Shown one piece after another: positions 1 to 6,438 of a stretch of DNA of 16,538 bases. How positions within the stretch are numbered: position 1 is the stretch's first letter; every line of letters starts with the position of its first letter. Below the pieces are notes generated by a model. It was given only the letters and a program-made list of their open reading frames with translations. It was not told the origin of the DNA and did not search any database. The DNA comes from Desulfobacterales bacterium. GTDB taxonomy: Bacteria; Desulfobacterota; Desulfobacteria; Desulfobacterales; UBA11574. The stretch is from assembly GCA_012974475.1 (NCBI GenBank), contig JAAXQD010000011.1:1-16538 (forward strand), written 5' to 3'. Made by a program: the position numbers and the translations under genes.

Positions 1-1
1 G

Positions 2-394
2 ATCGAATGTCTGGTAGGTCGGTGGAGTATGAAAGACGGATTTCTGAAGCCTGACGCTTTTGTTATTGATACCTCTCGGATGCGAATTTGCGGTAAGGGC
101 TGGGTCAATTTTAAAAAAGAAGAGGTCGATCTCAAAGTCGCGCCTACACCCAAGAAGCCTGAATTTTTCAGTCTTGCAACACCTCTCGGAGTGCATGGAA
201 AATTTGCGGACTTCGAATTGGGCATTGTACCGGGGGGTATCGTTGGAACCACAATAAAATTTATTTTCAGTCCCATACATGTTCCAGTTCGAAGGTTGAC
301 CGGCAAACCATTGCCAAAGGACGGCAGCGATGTATGCGGTATGCCTTTAGGACCGGAAAACAGGCCGACATCTCCTTTGGCAGGATGCCGATAA
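2..394 (+). CDS. AsmA-like protein, C-terminal fragment
   Basis: The reading frame is open to the left edge of the window, so this is the last about 130 residues of a longer protein. The segment resembles the C-terminal end of AsmA-family proteins: a short strand pair ending in D-G-F-L, then V-I-D-T-S, R-I-C-G-K-G-W-V-N-F, D-L-K-V-A-P-T-P-K-K-P and a P-L-G-V-H-G-K-F-A-D pattern. AsmA-like proteins are large inner-membrane-anchored periplasmic proteins linked to outer-membrane assembly and phospholipid transport. The assignment comes from remembered family patterns, and the membrane anchor lies outside the window. An ATG at 29 lies inside the open frame and is probably not a start. No ligand or partner can be inferred from this fragment. 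Confidence 0.7.
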   Translation: MECLVGRWSMKDGFLKPDAFVIDTSRMRICGKGWVNFKKEEVDLKVAPTPKKPEFFSLATPLGVHGKFADFELGIVPGGIVGTTIKFIFSPIHVPVRRLTGKPLPKDGSDVCGMPLGPENRPTSPLAGCR

Positions 395-497
395 TTATCA
401 AACAAACCTAAATTTCTTACAGATATCACAATGCCTGCAAATAGTTTATAGCCAAAATATTGGTAAGATATTTATTAAGACAGTTTTAAGGTGTCGT

Positions 498-1085
498 ATG
501 AAAAAATTGATTGAATTTATTAAAATCACATCTATCGGAGGCCTGGTAGTTATCATCCCCATTGCAATCGTTACGATTGTTATTGGTGACACGTTTAAGC
601 AATTAATTGAAGTAACCAAACCTTTAACCGAACACATGCCATTCGGTCCCCTGACGAATTCAATCATCGCAGTCCTCACTGTTGTCTTCCTCATCATCGC
701 CATCTTTTTTCTCGCGGGCTTAATTCTGAACACCTTCTGGGGTAAGATCGTTAAAAGCTGGTTTGAAGCAAAATTATTTGAACGCATCCCTATGTATTCA
801 ACCTTTAAGGGATTAACTCAACGCTTTGTAGGGATTGAGAGTTCTGATTTTCCGGTTGTCGAAGTTGACCTCTATGGCTCGGAAAGCCGAGTTCTGGGTA
901 TTGTGGTTGAAAAGATCCCCGATGGTCGACTGATGGTATTCATCCCGATATCTCCGCTTGCCACGGTCGGGCAACTGAATATCGTGCCCGACAATTTCGT
1001 TAAAAAACTGGATGGTTCATTGCCGGACATGATCAAATGTGTTTCCCAGATGGGACTTGAAGCAGGAAACCTTTTTAAAAAATAA
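498..1085 (+). CDS. DUF502-like two-helix inner-membrane protein
   Basis: A 195-residue protein with two strongly hydrophobic segments, about residues 11-31 and 54-79, separated by a short polar loop. A soluble C-terminal part of about 110 residues follows and contains M-V-F-I-P-I-S-P. This layout (two N-terminal helices, a conserved P near the first helix, then a beta-rich tail with a V-F-I-P-x-x-P motif) matches the DUF502 family, whose biochemical role is unknown. An AAGGTG ribosome-binding site precedes the ATG. It follows the AsmA-like gene by 103 bp on the same strand and is convergent with the lipoprotein gene downstream. The two membrane helices are clear; the family assignment is from memory and less certain. 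Confidence 0.75.
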   Translation: MKKLIEFIKITSIGGLVVIIPIAIVTIVIGDTFKQLIEVTKPLTEHMPFGPLTNSIIAVLTVVFLIIAIFFLAGLILNTFWGKIVKSWFEAKLFERIPMYSTFKGLTQRFVGIESSDFPVVEVDLYGSESRVLGIVVEKIPDGRLMVFIPISPLATVGQLNIVPDNFVKKLDGSLPDMIKCVSQMGLEAGNLFKK

Positions 1086-1124
1086 TCGGTGAAGACGGCA
1101 ATCCGCTGAAACTTGAATGGTGTC

Positions 1125-1162
1125 ACATCATGATGTAGATACCCACGGGCTTACGCCCGTGG
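1125..1162. repeat. REP-like palindrome and hairpin between convergent genes
   Basis: Two adjacent symmetrical elements lie in the 130-bp gap between convergent genes. The first is a perfect 12-bp palindrome, ACATCATGATGT (1125-1136). The second is a perfect 8-bp stem, CCACGGGC / GCCCGTGG (1143-1150 and 1155-1162), with a TTAC loop. No T-run follows on either strand, so a simple intrinsic terminator is not well supported. The GC-rich stem with a four-base loop resembles REP/BIME-type extragenic palindromes, but one copy in the window cannot prove a repeat family. Confidence 0.5.
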
Positions 1163-1215
1163 TCCTCAGCTAAAATTTGATAGACTTCAAAGATTATGGC
1201 AAGGCTCATCCCTGT

Positions 1216-2088
1216 TTAAGGACCATTGGTCAGTCTGAATTTAACTATCAAGGGATTATGGTCGGAAGTAGTTATTTTGACAGAGAGCGCTTTAATGAGT
1301 TCCAGCCCTCGATAGTAGATGTGGTCGACATTATGGCCAAAGACGGTGGATCGATAGTTTTTACTAAAAGTCACCGCCTTCAGATCTAGGCTGCTGGCTA
1401 GAGTATCGACAACAGCCATGCGTTCATCATTCCAGGTGTTGAAATCACCGGAAATTATAAGTGGTCCTTGGTGTTTTGACAGTATTTCCTCCAGTTGATT
1501 CAATTGGGATCCGAAATGTGAAACCGTTAGTGTATAATTTATTAAATGAACATTGGCCACCATTACTACCTGATTTCCATCGGACAGGGGATATCGGGTT
1601 ATCAGGATGGATTTTGGTATTCTGATCAGAGGTTCTTTGTTCCGGAAGGTACATAAAAAACTCGGTTCAACTTTTGAAGCCGTCAACACGCCGGTTTTAT
1701 TATCCCTGAATTCAAAGGCAAGGGCCAGGTCCCAGTGGTGATGCCTTTCCTGCAGTAATCTCCTCATTGCATCAGTCAGGTAACCTTCCTGAATAATGAG
1801 CAGATCTTTGTTATAACTAAGGCGACGAAAATCTTCTTCCCATCCCTCTTTCATCCCTTTCTGCATATTCCAGCTTAACAGACTGAAGCCGTTTGAATCG
1901 AGTGCCGCCACTTGCCCTAACGTCGAAACAATAGGCTTAATCAGTGTATCGGAGCTACAGTTGTCCGCAATATTTATGGTGCTTTTGTTACCCCGTTGGC
2001 TCACTACTAAATTTTGCTCCACAACATGGACACAACCGGTAAATGTCAACATTGCTGATATTGTAATAGCAACTATCAGTTTATGCAT
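1216..2088 (-). CDS. Lipoprotein of the endonuclease/exonuclease/phosphatase (EEP) family
   Basis: A 290-residue protein whose N-terminus is a lipoprotein signal: basic start, hydrophobic stretch, then T-F-T-G-C with the lipidated Cys at 19. The body carries the EEP (exonuclease III / DNase I-like) motifs in order: S-W-N-M (N74), Q-E-G (E101), N-V-H (H181), S-G-D-F-N (D215, N217), V-D-H-I (D255, H256) and S-D-H-N-P (D276, H277). These are the metal and phosphate-binding residues, so it is probably an active metal-dependent phosphodiesterase or nuclease anchored to a membrane facing the periplasm. The substrate (nucleic acid, phospholipid or inositol phosphate) cannot be told. A GGAG site six bases before the ATG (complement of 2094-2097) supports the start. 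It appears monocistronic. Confidence 0.85.
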   Translation of the reverse strand: MHKLIVAITISAMLTFTGCVHVVEQNLVVSQRGNKSTINIADNCSSDTLIKPIVSTLGQVAALDSNGFSLLSWNMQKGMKEGWEEDFRRLSYNKDLLIIQEGYLTDAMRRLLQERHHHWDLALAFEFRDNKTGVLTASKVEPSFLCTFRNKEPLIRIPKSILITRYPLSDGNQVVMVANVHLINYTLTVSHFGSQLNQLEEILSKHQGPLIISGDFNTWNDERMAVVDTLASSLDLKAVTFSKNYRSTVFGHNVDHIYYRGLELIKALSVKITTSDHNPLIVKFRLTNGP

Positions 2089-2395
2089 TTAAACTCCGAG
2101 CTCTAAATATATTACGATCTTTTTCAAGGTTTATGAATAATTATAGGCTTAATTTCATGTAGAAACAATAAAGAATTACAGCCATCACGATAAGGCCCTA
2201 TTTTAACGGATTGAGATGCAAAAAGGGCTGCGAGATATTGATTCTTATGTTTTTTCATAATTTGTTCTGAAATTCCCATATCAAAGGGCCTGTGATTATA
2301 TTCAACCAACAAATAATTCCGTTAATATAAGCATATCCAGTTGCTAAGTTATACCGAGTTGTTATATAAATTTCTTATCCATACCAATAAATTAG
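2089..2395. other. Intergenic spacer between divergent genes
   Basis: About 307 bp of AT-rich DNA between the lipoprotein gene (leftward) and the DUF5329-like gene (rightward). It should hold both promoters, but no convincing -35/-10 pair or operator stands out. A 62-codon leftward frame at 2124-2312 is open, but it has no clear ribosome-binding site or recognisable family and is not called as a gene. Confidence 0.5.
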
Positions 2396-2773
2396 ATGAA
2401 AATCATGCAAAGACTGTTTTTACATCACCACATAGCTTTTTTACTTATTGCGGTTACTGTACTGGTCCCCATGGAAAGCCAGGCTGATACAGAGATGGAG
2501 ATCAAACACCTCATTGAGTATATTGACAATTCCAAATGTACCTTTATTCGTAATGGGAAGGAGTACAATACAAAAGAAGCGCTGGTGCATATCCAGAACA
2601 AATATGAATATACGAAACGCTGGATAAAGTCAGCAGAAGATTTTATTAAATACACGGTGACAAAAAGCAGTATGTCTGGTCGGCCCTATACAATACGGTG
2701 CGATGGCCGGGAAATTTTAAGTGCTGAGTGGTTATCAGAAGAACTTAAAAGATTTAGGAAAAAACCTGAGTAA
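2396..2773 (+). CDS. Small secreted DUF5329-like protein
   Basis: A 125-residue protein with an N-terminal signal peptide: a hydrophobic core around residues 13-24 and a probable signal peptidase I site after M-E-S-Q-A at about residue 30. The mature part is about 95 residues, charged and mostly helical, with Y-I-D-N-S-K-C and Y-T-I-R-C-D-G motifs whose two Cys (49 and 102) could form a disulfide. The pattern fits DUF5329, a small family of periplasmic proteins of unknown function; this match is from memory. Two in-frame ATGs (2396 and 2405) are possible starts, and neither has a strong ribosome-binding site. It stands alone, convergent with the HAD gene. Confidence 0.7.
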   Translation: MKIMQRLFLHHHIAFLLIAVTVLVPMESQADTEMEIKHLIEYIDNSKCTFIRNGKEYNTKEALVHIQNKYEYTKRWIKSAEDFIKYTVTKSSMSGRPYTIRCDGREILSAEWLSEELKRFRKKPE

Positions 2774-2891
2774 CTTAAGTGTTTGACTATCGGCAAAAAT
2801 ATTTCTGCCTTCCATCTTCAATTCAGACCACTCTTACATGGTTACTTTTCGCATCGAAATCATCAATTTGAAACTTGTGAGTACTGCTTTG

Positions 2892-3362
2892 TCAGGATCT
2901 CAATGTGGCGATCAGTCTCAATGGATTGTTTAGAAGTGACAGGGCGGATTTAATATCGGTGCATACGATATCCGCCGAAGCCAGGGTTTTAAAAGCAGCC
3001 CCTTCTTCTTGAATAACCGCCACACCCAGAGCCGACGATTTGAGCATCAACCGGTCGTTTACCCCATTACCCATGCTCACGGTTTTTTCACATCCGAGAT
3101 TTTTAACATATTCCTGCTTGGCAACATCCTGACGGTCCAAGGGTATGAGGGCCAGATTGCAATCGATATCTTCCAGCGCTTTTTTGACACTGCCGAATGT
3201 ATCGGCGGTGATAACATGGACGGTTAGCATTTGTGAAAGCTCGTCCAATGCCTTCTTGACACCGTCGATCAAAGCACCGTCAAATGCGATGGTGCCATTG
3301 TAATCCAGGACAAGGTGAACAATTTTCAATGTTTTATTTCCCGGAATTTCTATTTCGATCAT
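2892..3362 (-). CDS. HAD-family soluble P-type-ATPase-like phosphatase
   Basis: A 156-residue cytoplasmic protein with the core HAD motifs: L-D-Y-N-G-T (catalytic D20, with N22 and T24), T-A-D (motif II, T53), a Lys-rich stretch around K82, and G-N-G-V-N-D at 98-103 (Mg-binding motif). Having N rather than D two residues after the nucleophile, and the small size, point to the 'soluble P-type ATPase' group related to the phosphorylation domain of metal-pumping ATPases. It has no membrane segments, so it is not a pump. The start is firmly set by AGGAGG (complement of 3367-3372) four bases before the ATG. The substrate is unknown, and no neighbour suggests a pathway. Confidence 0.85.
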   Translation of the reverse strand: MIEIEIPGNKTLKIVHLVLDYNGTIAFDGALIDGVKKALDELSQMLTVHVITADTFGSVKKALEDIDCNLALIPLDRQDVAKQEYVKNLGCEKTVSMGNGVNDRLMLKSSALGVAVIQEEGAAFKTLASADIVCTDIKSALSLLNNPLRLIATLRS

Positions 3363-3785
3363 AATTCCTCCTGTTTGTAGCGATAATATTGATCGATTAA
3401 AAAATTTTTAGCTCTTTTTGAACCTGACGGATCTCCTCTGTCAAAAAACGAGTGCCCATCTCAAATACAAATCGACCCCAAGGGCAGATCCCATAGGGCC
3501 GATTTGCAGATCAAGAAGGGGGTAATATAAAATGGAGGTGTGCCAAGTTTAGCCCCTTGTCCATAAAGAGCGACCAAATTTTATGCCATTACACAGATTC
3601 TATTTAGTGCCCATCCACAATTGTAAAATGGACACGGTGCGTTTCCTATTCATAAATGAGCAATTATTGTTCGGATCAAGACCGCACAAGGGTTTTCGGT
3701 GAGGCTTACTCCCTGTATGCCGCAGCCGGAAACCCGCGGAGAACGCAGATCCGGGCAAAAAGGGCCATTTATGGATGGAAACTAT
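3363..3785. other. 423-bp spacer with small repeats, no gene supported
   Basis: Lies between the sigma-54 activator gene and the HAD gene, both leftward, and should carry the HAD promoter. Visible structure: the 10-mer AGTGCCCATC occurs twice (3451-3460 and 3606-3615). AAATCG (3469-3474) and CGATTT (3500-3505) can pair around a GC-rich loop. GTGCCCAT (3607-3614) can pair with ATGGACAC (3628-3635) with one mismatch. GCAGATC is directly repeated at 3484 and 3506. Short leftward frames here look faintly protein-like but lack starts and ribosome-binding sites; they could be gene remnants. No terminator with a T-run is evident. Confidence 0.4.
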
Positions 3786-5168
3786 TTAAACATCGAGTTT
3801 GCGGATCGGTTTTATACCGTATTTCTTCATCCGGTTCCATACGGTGACCCGTGAAACATTCAGAATACGTGCAGCTTTGGACTGATTGCCTTCGGCCCGT
3901 TCAAGGGCCTCTATAAGCCGGTTCTTTTGAATTTCATCGCGGTCAATTCGTATCGTCTCTTCCATCGGCAACGGTCTGTTGTTTAGAAAAATATCCGGCG
4001 GGAGGTGGTTCGGCTCGATGATGGAACCGTTACACGTGACAAAGGCATATTCCAGGGCGCTTTTTAATTCCCGGACATTCCCCGGCCATGAATACTGCAT
4101 CAGGGCTTCCATGGATTGATTGCTGATGGAAAGGATATTCTTATCATTTTTCAATCGTATCCTCCGAAAAAACGATTCGGCCAGAAGGGGAATGTCGCCG
4201 CGTCTCTCCCGCAACGGGGGAATAACGATGGGAATGACATTGATTCTATAAAACAAATCCTCCCTGAAAATACCGGCGGTCACAAGCTCTTTTAAGTTTC
4301 GATTCGTGGCTGAAATAATGCGAACGTCAATATGAAGGGGCCGATTGTCCCCCACCCGTTCAATGACCTTTTCTTCAAGTACCCGGAGCAGCTTGACCTG
4401 AGTCGAAAGGGGGAGATCTCCGATTTCATCTAAAAATGTGGACCCGCCCTGGGCGGCTTCGAATCTTCCTTGCCGATTCTGGTAAGCCCCCGTAAATGCC
4501 CCCTTGACATGACCGAAGAGTTCGCTTTCCAGCAAAGATTCATTGAGTGCGGCGCAATTTACCTTGAGATACGGTTTGTTTTTTCTGGATCCGATATTAT
4601 GGATCGCTGCGGCCGCAAGTTCTTTGCCTGTCCCGCTCTCACCGTAAATGATCACCGGCGCACCTGAATGCGCCACATTGGCAATAAGATCGAATACCTG
4701 CTCCATGGGCACTGAAGTCCCTAAAATCCCCTGAAAACCGTCTTTGGATCTCAGCTCCTTTCGAAATGCTTTGATTTGGGTATCTTTTTCAATGATTTCA
4801 GTTATGTCCGTCATTGTTTCCACGGCACCCATGACCTTGCCTTCGGTGTCGTTGAGCAGTGAGGCATTTTTGAGGACATGAATATGGCGCCCGTCTTTTT
4901 TGGTCAAAACGCATCTTCGCATATCCACAACACCGTCCCTGAATAAATTACACCAGTGCCGACCCTTGTTTCCACGGACGATTCTGCAGATATTACAGTC
5001 TATTGTTGAACAGGGTTCCCCGATCAATTCAGCTTTGGTATATCCTGTTATTTTTTCGAGGCCTTTATTTACTGAAACAATGGTTCCCTTTATATCCACG
5101 ATCATCACTCCGTCCTGGATCGTATCGACCACCGTCTTCCAATAATCGTTCAATTCCTGTTCAAACAC
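3786..5168 (-). CDS. Sigma-54-dependent activator with Cys-rich PAS sensor, AAA+ and Fis-type HTH
   Basis: A 460-residue enhancer-binding protein. Residues about 8-125 form a PAS domain (V-V-D-T-I-Q-D-G-V-M-I-V-D, ending in E-T-M-T-D-I-T-E) that carries five cysteines (53, 58, 61, 73, 86; spacing C-x4-C-x2-C-x11-C-x12-C), which could bind a metal or Fe-S cluster or act as a redox switch. The AAA+ domain has Walker A G-E-S-G-T-G-K-E (176-183), the sigma-54 contact loop G-A-F-T-G-A (223-228), Walker B F-L-D-E (245-248) and W-P-G-N-V-R-E-L (361-368). A Fis-like HTH (N-Q-S-K-A-A-R-I-L near 428) ends it. The start chosen is GTG at 5168, seven bases after AGGAGA (complement of 5176-5181). A longer frame from a TTG at 5210 would run through the upstream palindrome and is unlikely. 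It is divergent from the sigma-54-promoted operon and almost certainly activates it. Confidence 0.95.
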   Translation of the reverse strand: MFEQELNDYWKTVVDTIQDGVMIVDIKGTIVSVNKGLEKITGYTKAELIGEPCSTIDCNICRIVRGNKGRHWCNLFRDGVVDMRRCVLTKKDGRHIHVLKNASLLNDTEGKVMGAVETMTDITEIIEKDTQIKAFRKELRSKDGFQGILGTSVPMEQVFDLIANVAHSGAPVIIYGESGTGKELAAAAIHNIGSRKNKPYLKVNCAALNESLLESELFGHVKGAFTGAYQNRQGRFEAAQGGSTFLDEIGDLPLSTQVKLLRVLEEKVIERVGDNRPLHIDVRIISATNRNLKELVTAGIFREDLFYRINVIPIVIPPLRERRGDIPLLAESFFRRIRLKNDKNILSISNQSMEALMQYSWPGNVRELKSALEYAFVTCNGSIIEPNHLPPDIFLNNRPLPMEETIRIDRDEIQKNRLIEALERAEGNQSKAARILNVSRVTVWNRMKKYGIKPIRKLDV

Positions 5169-5190
5169 AACCGTCTCTCCTGTTAAAAAA

Positions 5191-5229
5191 TTAACACGTG
5201 TTAAGATCAACCGCTTAACACTTTAACAC
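5191..5229. promoter_or_regulatory. Probable enhancer/operator: TTAACAC palindrome plus extra half-sites
   Basis: TTAACACGTGTTAA at 5191-5204 is a perfect 14-bp palindrome made of two inverted TTAACAC half-sites. Two further direct copies of TTAACAC follow at 5215-5221 and 5223-5229. The palindrome centre is about 160 bp upstream of the expected start of the rightward operon, a normal distance for a sigma-54 enhancer. It also lies just upstream of the activator's own ribosome-binding site, which would allow autoregulation. Binding by the adjacent activator is inferred from position and symmetry. Confidence 0.7.
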
Positions 5230-5330
5230 CTTAAACGCAATAACAAATCGATTAAAATACGACCCCGATTGGTCGCAAACCATCCCTCAACTTAGGACAA
5301 TATCTCTTTTTAGTACGGACATTCACATGG

Positions 5331-5346
5331 TGGCATCGTCTTTGCA
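5331..5346 (+). promoter_or_regulatory. Sigma-54 (-24/-12) promoter
   Basis: TGGCAT-N5-TTGCA matches the sigma-54 consensus TGGCAC-N5-TTGCA at all but one base, with the invariant GG and GC at the required 12-base offset. Transcription would begin near 5357, about 25 bases before the first start codon and just before the AGAGGTG ribosome-binding site. The presence of a sigma-54 activator gene transcribed divergently immediately upstream strongly supports it. Confidence 0.88.
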
Positions 5347-5381
5347 ATATGGGTTTATGAAAAATGTAAAGAGGTGCTCGT

Positions 5382-5615
5382 TTGGAACCCACAAAAGAAC
5401 ATATCCTTGATCTTCGAAACATTATCGCTCCGTTGACTTTTTTAAAAGTGACACAGGAGTTTGAAGCACTGAAGCCTGGAGAGATACTTGAAATTCTGGC
5501 CAAAGATCAGGACACCCGCAAAGAACTTTTTAAGGTGTTAAAAGCGTTTCACTATCGGTTGATGGGGATTGAGGAAGAACGCTCATTTTATCGTATCCGT
5601 TTAATGCGAACGTGA
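5382..5615 (+). CDS. TusA-like protein lacking the catalytic cysteine
   Basis: A 77-residue protein with the TusA/SirA two-layer fold signature: L-D-L-R-N-I-I-A-P-L-T-F-L-K at 9-22, then K-P-G-E-I-L-E-I-L and R-I-R-L at the end. In true TusA proteins the motif is D-x-R-G-x-x-C-P-x-P; here Cys is replaced by A16 and the second Pro by T19, and the whole protein contains no Cys. It therefore cannot carry persulfide sulfur and may be a structural or regulatory partner of the true TusA encoded next. The start is TTG, preceded by AGAGGTG (5370-5376). The only nearby in-frame ATG (5364) is followed directly by a stop. It is the first gene of the operon, downstream of the sigma-54 promoter. Confidence 0.82.
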   Translation: MEPTKEHILDLRNIIAPLTFLKVTQEFEALKPGEILEILAKDQDTRKELFKVLKAFHYRLMGIEEERSFYRIRLMRT

Positions 5616-5676
5616 GAAGCCGTTCGTAAAATAATTTTAAAGTTGACCAAAAATTAATCAACAAAAGGAGGCAACA

Positions 5677-5931
5677 ATGTCAGAATTGGATTTAAATACC
5701 ATTGAACCGGCAACTACGGTAGATGCCAGGGGAAGCGCTTGCCCGGGACCGCTTATGGAGGCTAAAAAGGGCATCGGAAAGGTCAAGGTGGGAGAAATAC
5801 TGGAAGTATATTCCAACGATTCCGGTACCCGCATCGATGTTCCCGCCTGGGCGAAAAAAGTGGGTCATGAGTATCTGGGAGCGCTGGAAGCAGATGGTTA
5901 TGACAAACTTTACGTCAGACGAAAAAAATAG
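5677..5931 (+). CDS. tusA: TusA-family sulfur carrier
   Basis: An 84-residue TusA/SirA-family protein with the intact motif V-D-A-R-G-S-A-C-P-G-P, active Cys at 22, followed by K-V-G-E-I-L-E-V-Y and D-V-P-A-W in the usual places. TusA proteins accept persulfide sulfur on this Cys and pass it to DsrE/TusD-type or Hdr-type partners. Both kinds of partner are encoded in this operon, which suggests a role in energy-related sulfur transfer rather than tRNA thiolation. A strong AAGGAGG ribosome-binding site precedes the ATG, and the next gene follows after 11 bp. The family is secure; the physiological partner is inferred from context. Confidence 0.92.
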   Translation: MSELDLNTIEPATTVDARGSACPGPLMEAKKGIGKVKVGEILEVYSNDSGTRIDVPAWAKKVGHEYLGALEADGYDKLYVRRKK

Positions 5932-5942
5932 ACAGGAGTATT

Positions 5943-6371
5943 ATGGCGACCCGGGACAATCATGTTCGCGAGGGAAAGATTTTGATTCTGGCCACCGAAA
6001 CCTGTGCTTATCCCGGCGCAGATTCCGTGGGACAAGCACATTCGAGCTACGCTGCCAATACCTATATACTCAGGGTTCGTTCGCCGGTGCTCTTTCCGGA
6101 ACAGTTCTATCTGGACTGTTTCAAGAAAGGTATCAGCGGTATCATCATCATGTCCTGTGGTGAGGAATGCCCGTATGAAGGCGCATACAAAGCTTTGGCC
6201 AAGAGAGTGGATCGGACCTATCAACTCATGAAAGCGCAGAATCTGGAGATTCGTCGATTACGCCTGACCGCTATCTGTACGGTATGCAACCGGGCCTTTC
6301 TCAATGAGGTCAATCAGATGAACGAAGTGGTCAGGGAACTGGGGCCCCCTGCAATCGGTCATGGCGCATAG
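5943..6371 (+). CDS. MvhD-like (hydrogenase delta subunit) electron-transfer protein, degenerate cluster
   Basis: A 142-residue protein of the MvhD/FlpD family, which carries a [2Fe-2S] cluster and passes electrons to HdrA. Family landmarks are I-L-I-L-A near the start, C-A-Y-P-G-A-D (C21), I-M-S-C-G-E-E-C-P-Y (C72 and C76), R-R-L-R-L-T and E-L-G-P at the end. From memory, usual members have C-N-W-C and C-S-G-R. Here the first Cys of C-N-W-C is T18 and the Cys of C-S-G-R is R46, so two of the five conserved Cys are missing. An additional C-x2-C pair (112, 115) is present. The cluster may be rearranged or lost. It lies directly between tusA and hdrA1, arguing that it docks on an HdrA. Confidence 0.85.
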   Translation: MATRDNHVREGKILILATETCAYPGADSVGQAHSSYAANTYILRVRSPVLFPEQFYLDCFKKGISGIIIMSCGEECPYEGAYKALAKRVDRTYQLMKAQNLEIRRLRLTAICTVCNRAFLNEVNQMNEVVRELGPPAIGHGA

Positions 6372-6438
6372 CGTTTAGGTTCACATGGATCATCATCTTA
6401 CTTGCAGGCAGCCATGAGTTTTCAACCAGGAGAAATGC

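Noticed and set aside
2124..2312. 62-codon leftward open frame in the spacer between the lipoprotein and DUF5329-like genes.
   Set aside because: No recognisable family, no clear ribosome-binding site, and it occupies the expected promoter region of the divergent genes.
3656..3847. 63-codon rightward open frame overlapping the 3' end of the activator gene.
   Set aside because: It overlaps the conserved HTH-coding end of the activator on the opposite strand and has no family pattern.
5169..5210. Upstream extension of the sigma-54 activator to a TTG codon at 5210.
   Set aside because: The extension runs through the 14-bp palindrome and lacks a ribosome-binding site, whereas GTG at 5168 has AGGAGA seven bases upstream.
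5364..5369. ATG-TAA start-stop just before the ribosome-binding site of the first operon gene, as a possible minimal upstream frame.
   Set aside because: It has no ribosome-binding site of its own and is probably chance.
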